A DNA stretch of 64,000 bases, from contig NZ_CABVPX010000006.1 of NCBI RefSeq assembly GCF_902499125.1, positions 235,761 to 299,760 of the forward strand, given 5' to 3'. The stretch comes from Burkholderia arboris (lineage in GTDB: Bacteria; Pseudomonadota; Gammaproteobacteria; Burkholderiales; Burkholderiaceae). The position numbers and the translations under genes were made by a program. Positions 27,159-34,062 of this stretch are shown one piece after another. The stretch's first letter is position 1. Each line of letters starts with the position of its first letter. The notes beneath the pieces were generated by a model. It was not told where the DNA came from. It was given only the letters and a program-made list of their open reading frames with translations, and searched no databases.

Positions 27159-28118
27159 TCAGTCCTGCAGCGCGGCCCACATGTCCTTGTCGCGCTGCGC
27201 GGTCCAGATGCGCGGATGCGCGATGCCGCTCGCCTCGTCGAAGGCGCGCGACACGTCGAACGGCAAACAGTGCTCGTAGATGAACACGTGGCCGAACTTC
27301 GGGTCCATCGCTTCGCGCGTGAGCGCCATCGCCGCCTTCAGGTCGAGATTGCGCTCGACGGCCTTGCGGCCCTGTGCGAGCAGCGTCGTGACGAAATCCT
27401 TCGTGTAGTCGAGGCCCTTGTCGACCTCGGCCGGGTTCAGCAGCGCGGGGCCGCGGCCGGGCACGAGCTTCTCGGCGCCGAGCGCGCGCAGCGCCTCGAG
27501 CGTGGCCGGCCACTGTTCGAGCTGCGCGTCGCCGCAATAGCACGCGGCGTCGTATTCGACGAGGTCGCCCGAGAACAGCACCTTTTGCGACGGCAGCCAG
27601 ACGATCGTGTCGCCCTTCGTGTGGCCCGAGCCGACGTGCATGATCTTCACTTCGAGCTTGCCGAGGAACAGCGTGATCTCGCGCTCGAACACGAGCGTCG
27701 GCCAGGTCAGCCCCGGCACCGTCTCGACACCGGCGAACAGGCGCGGGAAGCGTTCGATCTCCGACTTCATGTCGGCCTCGCCGCGCTCGACGATCATCTC
27801 GTACGTGCCGCGGCTCGCGATCACCTGCTGCGCGCCTTCGTCGAAATACGCGGATGCGCCGAGCACGCGCACCGCGTGGTAATGCGACAGCACCACGTGC
27901 TTGATCGGCTTGTCGGTCACGCTGCGGATCTTCGCGATCAGGTCCTGCGCCATCGCGGGCGTCGCGGTCGTGTCGACGATCAGCACGCTGTCGTCGCCGA
28001 TGATCACGCCCGAGTTCGGGTCGCCTTCGGCGGTATACGCGTATGCGTTCTCGGACAGCTTCGTCCAGGTGACTTTCTTCTCTTCCAGATCGGCTTGGGA
28101 GGCGAATGCTTTGGCCAT
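27159..28118 (-). CDS. MBL-fold protein with degenerate metal site
   Basis: 319 residues, metallo-beta-lactamase fold. The usual HxHxDH motif reads H79-Y-H81-A-V83-R84, so the Asp and second His that bind metal 2 are Val and Arg. His166 (SGHTKGDT) and the bridging Asp185 (FSGDLVEYD) are kept, but the last ligand, normally GHG, is G-R222-G. One three-His metal site may remain; the second is probably lost. The C-terminal 100 residues are helical and include FVTTLLAQGRKAVERNLDL. Start ATG 28118; an upstream in-frame start at 28178 would enter the promoter. Divergent from the double IclR regulator and upstream of two MFS permeases. Probable hydrolase or lactonase of a transported acid, function unproven. 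Confidence 0.85.
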   Translation of the reverse strand: MAKAFASQADLEEKKVTWTKLSENAYAYTAEGDPNSGVIIGDDSVLIVDTTATPAMAQDLIAKIRSVTDKPIKHVVLSHYHAVRVLGASAYFDEGAQQVIASRGTYEMIVERGEADMKSEIERFPRLFAGVETVPGLTWPTLVFEREITLFLGKLEVKIMHVGSGHTKGDTIVWLPSQKVLFSGDLVEYDAACYCGDAQLEQWPATLEALRALGAEKLVPGRGPALLNPAEVDKGLDYTKDFVTTLLAQGRKAVERNLDLKAAMALTREAMDPKFGHVFIYEHCLPFDVSRAFDEASGIAHPRIWTAQRDKDMWAALQD

Positions 28119-28182
28119 GTTGCGTTCCGTGGCTGCGAGCCATGTGTTGAGGGGAGTGAGCGGATCATCTGCCCGCACCGAA

Positions 28183-28201
28183 TATTTGTCAATGGCAAAT
28201 A
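28183..28201. promoter_or_regulatory. dyad TATTTG-N7-CAAATA, candidate IclR operator
   Basis: Perfect six-base arms separated by TCAATGG, in the space between the MBL-fold gene start (28118) and the double IclR gene (28296). This AT-rich dyad stands out in GC-rich sequence and is positioned to control both directions. Confidence 0.5.
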
Positions 28202-28295
28202 CGCTTGCTATTGTTTAATGCGGGTAAACCTGCGGGCTGGCGCGGTAAATGGCGTCGGATACCATGCGGGGTTTCGTCAACGGAAGAATCATCGC

Positions 28296-29954
28296 GTGCA
28301 GAACCACGAAGTCAGCGCAGACGACGCGGCGCCCAAGGCGCAGCGCGGGATCCAGAGCGTCGAGGTCGGCGGACGGCTGCTCGACGCGCTCGCGCGCCGG
28401 CGCAAGCCGCTCGGGCTGTCGGAGCTGGCCGCGGCGGCCGATCTGTCGACCGCGCAGGCGCACACCTATCTGGTCAGCCTGACGCGGCTCGCGCTCGTGA
28501 AGCGCGATGCGCTCACCGGCAACTACGAGCCCGGCCCGCTGTCGCTGCGGCTCGGGCTGATGTCGATCGAGCGCCAGCCGGCCTACCGCGCGACGCTGCC
28601 GCACGCGGTGCAACTCGCGGAAGCCGTGGGGCTGAGCGTCGCGCTGTCGGTGCCGGGCGCGCTCGGCCCGACGATCGTGCGCATCGAGCACGGCGGCTAT
28701 CCGTTGCACGTGAACCTGCACGTCGGCTCGGTGATGTCGCTCGACACGACGGCGACCGGGCGCGTGTTCCGCGCATTCGGCGATCCCGCGCAACTCGACG
28801 CGATGGCGGCCAGTCAGGCCGGCGCGGGCGCGACGCTTGCCGGTGCCGAAGGCGGGCACGCCGCGCCGGACGCCGACGCGCAACGGGCCGAACGCGATGC
28901 GATCCGCGCGCGCGGCATCGAACGCAGCATCGACCGGCCGAGCCCCGGCGTCAGCGCGATGTGCGTGCCCGTTTTCGACGCGTACGGCCGCCTGCAGCTT
29001 GCGTTGACGGTAATCGGTTCGAGCGGGTCGATCGATGTCGGCTGGGACGGTCCGATCGCGACAGCCTTGCGCGAAGCGGCACGGCAGGCCACCGCGTCGC
29101 TCGGCGCGGAAAGGTCGAATCCGGCCGAACCGCCGCCCGCGCCGGCGGCGGGCGCGACTCGCGTGCCACCGGCACTGGCCGACGACGCGAAGGCGCAGCG
29201 CGGGATCAATGCGCTCGACAGCACCGGCGAACTGTTGCTCGCGCTGGTGTCGGCGGGCCGTGCGCTGCCGCTGCGCGATCTCGCCGCGGCAGCCGGCATG
29301 CCGGCCGCGAAGGCGTTTCCGCATCTGGTCAGCCTGCAGAAGATCGGGCTGCTGAGCCGTGACGACGCCGGCTGCTTCGATGGCGGCCCGCTCGCGCAGG
29401 CGCTCGGCCTGATCGCGATGCAGCGTGTGTCGCCGACGCGCGACGCGGAAGCCGAGATCGTCGCGCTGGCCGGCGCGACCGACATGAGTGTCGCCGCCGC
29501 GACGCTCGGCCCCCTCGGCCCGACGGTGATTCGTCTGGAAGAATCGGCGCGGCCGCAGCACGTGAGCCTGCAGGTCGGCACCGTGATGTCGCTCGTCAAC
29601 ACGGCGATCGGCCGGATCTTTGCGTCCGGCATGTCCGACGACGTGCTGGCCGACCTGCTTGCCAACGAACCCGTGCGTCTCGCGGGCAGCCGCGCCGCAC
29701 CCGACGACGCCGCGTTCCGCGCGCGGCTCGCGGCGATCCGCGCGGATGAACTCGATTTCGCGTTCGACGCGCCGGTGCCGGGCATCGGCACGGTCGCGGC
29801 CCCCGTGTTCGATCACACCGGCAGCATCCGGCTCGTGATCGCGATCATCGGCTCGTCGCGCGGCTTCCCGCGCGGGCCGGACAGCGACCTGGCGCAGACG
29901 CTGCTGGCCGCGGCGCGGCGGCTGTCCTGGCGGTTCGGGTGGATCGGCCGGTAA
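28296..29954 (+). CDS. double IclR-family regulator (two fused IclR units)
   Basis: 552 residues made of two full IclR-like units. Unit 1 begins KAQRGIQSVEVGGRLLDAL at residue 14, unit 2 begins KAQRGINALDSTGELLLAL at residue 299; the period is 285 residues. Each has a winged HTH (LGLSELAAAADLSTAQAHTYL / LPLRDLAAAAGMPAAKAFPHL) then an effector domain with paired motifs LGPTIVRIEHG..VNLHVGSVMSLDTTATGR and LGPTVIRLEES..VSLQVGTVMSLVNTAIGR. A Pro/Ala linker (about 272-297) joins them. Normal IclR proteins are about 250-280 residues. GTG 28296 has GGAAGA upstream; an ATG at 28218 is in frame but lacks a ribosome-binding site. Divergent from the MBL-fold/MFS genes, its presumed targets. Confidence 0.88.
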   Translation: MQNHEVSADDAAPKAQRGIQSVEVGGRLLDALARRRKPLGLSELAAAADLSTAQAHTYLVSLTRLALVKRDALTGNYEPGPLSLRLGLMSIERQPAYRATLPHAVQLAEAVGLSVALSVPGALGPTIVRIEHGGYPLHVNLHVGSVMSLDTTATGRVFRAFGDPAQLDAMAASQAGAGATLAGAEGGHAAPDADAQRAERDAIRARGIERSIDRPSPGVSAMCVPVFDAYGRLQLALTVIGSSGSIDVGWDGPIATALREAARQATASLGAERSNPAEPPPAPAAGATRVPPALADDAKAQRGINALDSTGELLLALVSAGRALPLRDLAAAAGMPAAKAFPHLVSLQKIGLLSRDDAGCFDGGPLAQALGLIAMQRVSPTRDAEAEIVALAGATDMSVAAATLGPLGPTVIRLEESARPQHVSLQVGTVMSLVNTAIGRIFASGMSDDVLADLLANEPVRLAGSRAAPDDAAFRARLAAIRADELDFAFDAPVPGIGTVAAPVFDHTGSIRLVIAIIGSSRGFPRGPDSDLAQTLLAAARRLSWRFGWIGR

Positions 29955-30001
29955 TCGCGCGCCCTTTCCCCGACACTCGACTCCCCCATTCTTTCTACCC
30001 G

Positions 30002-30025
30002 CGAGGCCGTGCCGGCACGGCCTCG
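30002..30025. repeat. 24-bp perfect GC palindrome
   Basis: Twelve-base arms CGAGGCCGTGCC / GGCACGGCCTCG with no spacer, 48 nt after the IclR stop codon. It could fold as a hairpin at the 3' end of the transcript; no T-tract follows. A protein-binding site is equally possible. Confidence 0.5.
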
Positions 30026-30061
30026 GCACGCCTGTGCATCACGCAAAGGCAGCCAATATTC

Positions 30062-30081
30062 ATGTTGCGTGGCAGCAACAT
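30062..30081. promoter_or_regulatory. dyad ATGTTGC-N6-GCAACAT
   Basis: Perfect seven-base arms around GTGGCA, in an AT-rich intergenic segment 105-125 nt upstream of the 47-residue ORF. Candidate binding site; regulator unknown. Confidence 0.45.
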
Positions 30082-30144
30082 AAAGTATCAGTAATTCTCA
30101 TATAACGAAATCGCATTTCACAAGGCGGTGATGTTTCGCTATGA

Positions 30145-30160
30145 TTAGGGTTATCCCTAA
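30145..30160. promoter_or_regulatory. dyad TTAGGG-TTAT-CCCTAA before small ORF
   Basis: Perfect six-base arms with a four-base spacer, 25 nt upstream of the ATG of the 47-residue ORF, where a promoter/operator or start-site element would lie. Confidence 0.5.
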
Positions 30161-30185
30161 CTCGCCACCTCTATGGGGCTTCGTC

Positions 30186-30329
30186 ATGCAAACGTCTAAC
30201 GTCTCCAACCGTTCCACCGAATCCACTGGCTGGCTCGCACGTGTGAGCGAGCTGCTTGCAGAAGCGTGGGCGCTCCACCTCGAGACCTGCGAAGTCATCG
30301 CTGAAGCACACGCGCGCCTGCCGCGCTGA
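30186..30329 (+). CDS. 47-residue hypothetical protein
   Basis: Short ORF MQTSNVSNRSTESTG followed by an amphipathic helix WLARVSELLAEAWALHLETCEVIAEAHARLPR with one Cys. Not a recognised family. The claim rests on a codon pattern and composition unlike surrounding non-coding sequence, and on the strong dyads upstream (30062-30160). No convincing Shine-Dalgarno sequence is visible before the ATG, so the start is uncertain. A further in-frame start at 30141 would place the TTAGGG dyad inside the coding region. Confidence 0.45.
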   Translation: MQTSNVSNRSTESTGWLARVSELLAEAWALHLETCEVIAEAHARLPR

Positions 30330-30703
30330 GCAGCACGACCGGCCGCCGCCCAGCGGCACACTCCCCGCCCGATCCGCTTGCCCGGACGCGCGCCGCCAGC
30401 GGCCGCTGCGTCGGGCATCGGGAAACGGTGGTGCCGACGTGGAAACTCCCCGGGCTTGTCCCGGCTGAATGGGCTCACCGCGTCGGGCGCGTTTGAAAGT
30501 CGTCTTGAGGCCGCTTCATGGCCGATATCGGGCGCACGATTGCGCCGCACCGCCGCTAACGGAAGATTCATCCGTTTTTCGAGGCCGCCCGCCGTCTCGC
30601 CCGGCGAGCCTTTCCTGTCGGCCCTTTGGCGGTTTTCGCCGCGCCCTCGCGCCGCCGCACGCGCCGCCGTTTCAGCGACGGCCGCCCCCCATCTCCGCCC
30701 CCG
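30330..30703. other. 374-bp intergenic region without a gene
   Basis: No frame here looks like protein. It separates the 47-residue ORF from the convergent Lrp gene. The only clear structure is the hairpin with T-tract at 30558-30579. The stretch in between could be a 3' untranslated region or a small RNA, but nothing in the sequence proves it. Confidence 0.5.
30558..30579 (+). terminator. intrinsic terminator, plus strand
   Basis: Arms AACGGA and TCCGTT around AGATTCA, followed by further T residues (TTT to 30579). It is 230 nt after the 47-residue ORF, so it either ends a long untranslated tail or marks the end of an unrecognised small RNA. Confidence 0.5.
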
Positions 30704-31186
30704 TCACACCTGGATCGACGGCACGTCCTTCATGCACCGCAGCGCGAACATCGAGCGGCTGTGACGGATGCTCGAAATCCGGTACAGCTTTTCGCGCAGG
30801 AAGCGTTCGTAGCCGGCCGTGCCATCCACCGCGACCTTGATCCAGTAGTCGTACTCGCCCGACACCAGATACGCCTCGAGCACCTCCGGCAGCGCCGCCA
30901 GTTCCGAGCCGAAACGCGCGAGCGCGTCGTCCTCATGGCGATCGAGCGTGACTTCGAGGATCACGATGTCGGCGTAGCCGAGCATGCGCTGGTTGACCAA
31001 TGCGACGTAACCGTCGATGTAGCCATCGAGTTCGAGCTGCCGCGTGCGGTTCCAGCATGCGGTGGTCGACATGCCGATCTGTTCGGCGAGTTCGGCGTTC
31101 GACAGGCGCGCATTTTTCTGCAATGCACCAAGGATCTTGCGATCCTGGTTGTCGAGCGTTTTCGGCGTGCGTTCGCGGGTAGCCAT
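30704..31186 (-). CDS. Lrp/AsnC-family regulator
   Basis: 160 residues. N-terminal HTH at about 10-60 (TLDNQDRKILGALQKNARLSNAELAEQIGMS, TTACWNRTRQLELDGYIDGYVA) and C-terminal RAM/ligand domain (ADIVILEVTLDRHEDDA, LPEVLEAYLVSGEYDYWIKVAVDG), the standard Lrp architecture. Members sense amino acids and commonly control exporters. It is divergent from a LysE-type exporter across 285 nt that contain several TTTCAG/CTGAAA-type half-sites, so it most likely activates the exporter in response to an amino acid. Confidence 0.92.
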   Translation of the reverse strand: MATRERTPKTLDNQDRKILGALQKNARLSNAELAEQIGMSTTACWNRTRQLELDGYIDGYVALVNQRMLGYADIVILEVTLDRHEDDALARFGSELAALPEVLEAYLVSGEYDYWIKVAVDGTAGYERFLREKLYRISSIRHSRSMFALRCMKDVPSIQV

Positions 31187-31190
31187 GATG

Positions 31191-31262
31191 AGAAGAATCT
31201 TCTTCTGAAAACTGGCATTCTATCTGAACAGGATTCTGGTTTCAGGCCCGTTTTGCCTGAAA
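31191..31262. promoter_or_regulatory. cluster of Lrp-like dyads
   Basis: Two inverted repeats just upstream of the lrp start: AGAAGA-A-TCTTCT at 31191-31203 and TTTCAGG-N9-CCTGAAA at 31240-31262. Between them are related half-sites (TTCTGAAAA, TATCTGAACAGG). Lrp proteins often bind several phased, degenerate sites in divergent promoters like this one. Confidence 0.5.
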
Positions 31263-31471
31263 ACAGGAAGCCTTTTAACCGGGCCGCTTGATACATTTTC
31301 TCCATGCCTGCTGTCCGGCACGCTCCCCGCGACAACCCCTTCGCACCGGGACGCACGGCCGCAATCACGAGTTGCGGTGCCGGCCGGCAGGCATGCGATT
31401 CCCCGCCGCCCGCACGCCTATCCGACCGCGTGCGGGGCCGGTGCCTGCGGCCCTGTTCCTGCACTTCCGTC

Positions 31472-32122
31472 ATGTCGTTCAAGCTTTATCTGTCGTTCCT
31501 CGCTGCTTCCGTCGTCCTGATCTACGCCCCCGGTCCCGTCAACCTGCTCACGATGAACCAGGCGCTGCGCGCCGGCTGGCGCCGTGCGCTGCCATGCGTG
31601 TGGGGCGGCACGCTCGCCGTGCTGCTGCAACTCGCGCTGACCGCGCTGTGCCTGAATTCGCTGGTGCATCTCAACGAACACGCACTGACCGTGCTGCGCT
31701 GGGCCGGCGCCGCGTATCTCGTGTGGCTCGGGGCCAGGCAATGGCTCAGCCGTGCGCCGGCTGGCGCGCCCGCCGCATCGTCCGACGCGGAAACCGCAAT
31801 CGGTCGGCAGGACACCGACACCGACCGTGCGCTGTTCTGGCGCGGTGTCGCCACCTCCGGCCTGAATCCGAAAACGCTGCTGTTCTTTCCGTCGTTCTTT
31901 CCGCAGTTCATCAGCCCGAATGCCGACTGGAGCCTGAACCTTCAATTCCTGCTGCTCGCGACGACGTTCGCGCTGCTGTTCGCGGGCGGGGTCGCGTCGA
32001 TGGCGCTGTTCTCGCACCGGCTGAGCCGCGCGCTGCAGCGGCCGGCGCGGATGCGCGCAATGAATCGCGTGACCGGCGGGCTGCTCGTCGGGATGGGCGC
32101 GATCATGGTCGGCTGGAACTGA
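31472..32122 (+). CDS. LysE-family amino-acid exporter
   Basis: 216 residues with about six hydrophobic segments. Opens MSFKLYLSFLAASVVLIYAPGPVNLLTMNQALRAGWR, the conserved PGP motif of the LysE/RhtB family; middle loop is hydrophilic (PAGAPAASSDAETAIGRQDTDTD); GLNPKTLLFFPSFFPQFI is the second family motif. Exports amino acids or derivatives across the inner membrane. Divergent from an Lrp-family gene, which is the usual partner for such exporters. ATG 31472 matches the family N-terminus. Confidence 0.9.
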   Translation: MSFKLYLSFLAASVVLIYAPGPVNLLTMNQALRAGWRRALPCVWGGTLAVLLQLALTALCLNSLVHLNEHALTVLRWAGAAYLVWLGARQWLSRAPAGAPAASSDAETAIGRQDTDTDRALFWRGVATSGLNPKTLLFFPSFFPQFISPNADWSLNLQFLLLATTFALLFAGGVASMALFSHRLSRALQRPARMRAMNRVTGGLLVGMGAIMVGWN

Positions 32123-32243
32123 GCGGCCGGGCCTGCCGGCTTCGTCGCGGCGGCCGCCGGGCCCCGCGAAAAAGCAGCCGATCGCCGAATGCTTTAGGGT
32201 AGCGGCTGGTTCGTTGGACATGCCCGGCCCGCCGGGCGACTGA

Positions 32244-33419
32244 ATGAAGCACGTCACTACCCGCCTGCGGCGCCTGTTCGCGCCGATCGGCCTGCACTGG
32301 TATCTCGCCCTCCTTCTCGCGCTCGATGCGTTCATGGTGCTGCGCCCCGTCGTCGCACGTGCCAGGCTCGGCCTGCACCATGCATGGCTCGCCGATGCGT
32401 TGAACCTCGTCGACAACGCGGGGCTCGTCGTGCTGCCGCAAGTCGTCGTCGCGGCCGGCCTCGCGACGATGGCCATCGGCATCGTGCTGCGCGCCCGCGT
32501 CGCGTGGGTGCTGTCGATCGTGCTGCTGGTCGCGGCCGCCGCGATCAGCGTGCTCGGCGGCTATCAAAGCCACGCCGTGTTCGTCTACACGGCCGTGCTG
32601 GTCGTCGCGCTGCTCTATTACTGGCGGCACTTCGACCGCGCGAGCGTCGCCGCGAGCAGCCTGTTCGCGTTGCTGAGCATCGTGTCGCTGCTGATCTACG
32701 CGACCTTCGGCGTGCTGTACCTCGGCGACGAATTCACGCCGCCGGTCCACGATCTCGCCACCGCCGTCTATTTCTCGATCGTGTCGATGTCGACGGTCGG
32801 CTACGGCGACATCGTCCCGCACGCGCCGACCGCGCGCCTGTTCACCGCGTCGGTGATCGTGCTCGGCATCACGGTGTTCGCGACGTCGATCAGCGCGGTC
32901 GTCGGCCCCGTGATCGGCGGCAATCTGAAACGGATCGTCAAGGGAGGCCTTTCGAACGTGATCCGCAAGCATCATTTCCTGATCGTCGGCGCGACGCCGG
33001 TTGCGCACGCGGTCCACGACGGGCTGCGCAAGCGCGGCTACGCGGTGACCGTGATCGTGCCGGCCGGTGTCGAGCACAACTATGCGGCCTCGACCGATCT
33101 GATCGTCGGTGACGCGACCGACCATGCGGTGCTGGACAGCGCTGGCGCGGCGACCGCGCGCGCGGTGCTGGCGCTGCGCTCCGACGACGCCGAAAACGCA
33201 TTCATCATCCTCGCGATCCGCGAGATCGCGCCGACGGTGCGCACGGTCGCGCTCGTGAACCAGCAGCGCAACCTCGAACGGCTGCGCCTGCTGAAACCCG
33301 ACATGGTGTTCTCGCCGCAGCAGCTCGCGGGCGAACTGCTCGCCAGCACGCTCAACGACGAGCCGGTCGACAAGTCGGTGATCTCGCATCTGCTGTTCGG
33401 CACGGCCGACGCCGCGTGA
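32244..33419 (+). CDS. voltage-gated-type K+ channel with RCK domain (Kch-like)
   Basis: 391 residues. About six transmembrane segments precede the pore; the selectivity filter is TVGYGD at 184-189 (preceded by YFSIVSMS), followed by the inner helix (LFTASVIVLGITVFATS) and a cytoplasmic RCK-N/TrkA-N domain from about residue 226 (HHFLIVGATPVAHAVHDGL, VIVPAG, LIVGDATDHAVLDSAGA). The glycine pattern of the nucleotide-binding turn is weak (GATPVA), so ligand type is unclear. Architecture matches E. coli Kch. Single gene. Confidence 0.9.
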   Translation: MKHVTTRLRRLFAPIGLHWYLALLLALDAFMVLRPVVARARLGLHHAWLADALNLVDNAGLVVLPQVVVAAGLATMAIGIVLRARVAWVLSIVLLVAAAAISVLGGYQSHAVFVYTAVLVVALLYYWRHFDRASVAASSLFALLSIVSLLIYATFGVLYLGDEFTPPVHDLATAVYFSIVSMSTVGYGDIVPHAPTARLFTASVIVLGITVFATSISAVVGPVIGGNLKRIVKGGLSNVIRKHHFLIVGATPVAHAVHDGLRKRGYAVTVIVPAGVEHNYAASTDLIVGDATDHAVLDSAGAATARAVLALRSDDAENAFIILAIREIAPTVRTVALVNQQRNLERLRLLKPDMVFSPQQLAGELLASTLNDEPVDKSVISHLLFGTADAA

Positions 33420-33490
33420 CGCCGGAGGGCGCCGCGCGCCTGTGACCGTATGACCCGGGCCGGCCCGCGTGCGGCCGGTACAATCGCGCG

Positions 33491-33922
33491 ATGTCCGAAT
33501 TGCTCACTTACGGCGGCCTGTTCGCCGTGTCGATGGTCGCCGCGACCCTGTTTCCGCTCCAGTCCGAGGCCGTGCTCGCCGGCCTGCTGCTCGCCGGGCG
33601 CGAACCCGTGTGGGCGCTGGTGCTCGTCGCGAGCATCGGCAACGTCGCCGGCTCGGCGATCAACTGGGCGCTCGGGCGCGGCATCGAGCACTTCCGCGAC
33701 CGCCGCTGGTTCCCGGTCAAACCGGCCTCGCTCGCGCGCGCCGAGCGCTGGTATGGGCGCTACGGCCGCTGGTCGCTGTTGCTGAGCTGGGCGCCGGTGA
33801 TCGGCGATCCGCTGACGATGATCGCCGGCGTGCTGCGCGAGCCGCTGCCGACCTTTCTCGTCATCGTGACGATCGCGAAGGTCGGCCGTTACCTGGTTAT
33901 CGCGTGGCTCGTGACGCACTGA
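33491..33922 (+). CDS. DedA/YqaA-family small membrane protein
   Basis: 143 residues with four hydrophobic segments. Features of the YqaA branch of DedA/SNARE-associated membrane proteins: FPLQSEAVLAGLLLAG, SIGNVAGSAINWALGRGIE, FGR-like RWYGRYGRWSLLLSWAPVIGDPLTMIAGVLR. DedA proteins are implicated in membrane homeostasis and polyprenyl-phosphate or lipid translocation; the role of the short YqaA type is not established. Monocistronic, between the K+ channel and a chemoreceptor. Confidence 0.85.
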   Translation: MSELLTYGGLFAVSMVAATLFPLQSEAVLAGLLLAGREPVWALVLVASIGNVAGSAINWALGRGIEHFRDRRWFPVKPASLARAERWYGRYGRWSLLLSWAPVIGDPLTMIAGVLREPLPTFLVIVTIAKVGRYLVIAWLVTH

Positions 33923-33973
33923 CTTTCGCTGCCCCGCCCTCCGCCCGCCCGGGCCGCCATCGACGACGCGCCC

Positions 33974-34000
33974 TAAAGAAATCGCCGAAGTTGCCGTATT
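33974..34000 (+). promoter_or_regulatory. sigma-28 (FliA)-type promoter of chemoreceptor
   Basis: TAAAGAAA, 11-nt spacer, GCCGTATT. It matches the FliA consensus TAAAGTTT-N11-GCCGATAA in spacing and in the core TAAAG and GCCG. It lies 63 nt upstream of the chemoreceptor ATG, whose ribosome-binding site is AGGA. Confidence 0.65.
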
Positions 34001-34062
34001 AACGGAACCCAAGCGGTGACGCGTGCGTTCCGCCCCCTCTCCCTCCCCACTCAGGATGTTTC

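Noticed and set aside
30002..30025. 24-bp palindrome as intrinsic terminator of the IclR gene
   Set aside because: There is no T-tract after it on either strand, so it is listed as a palindrome rather than a terminator.
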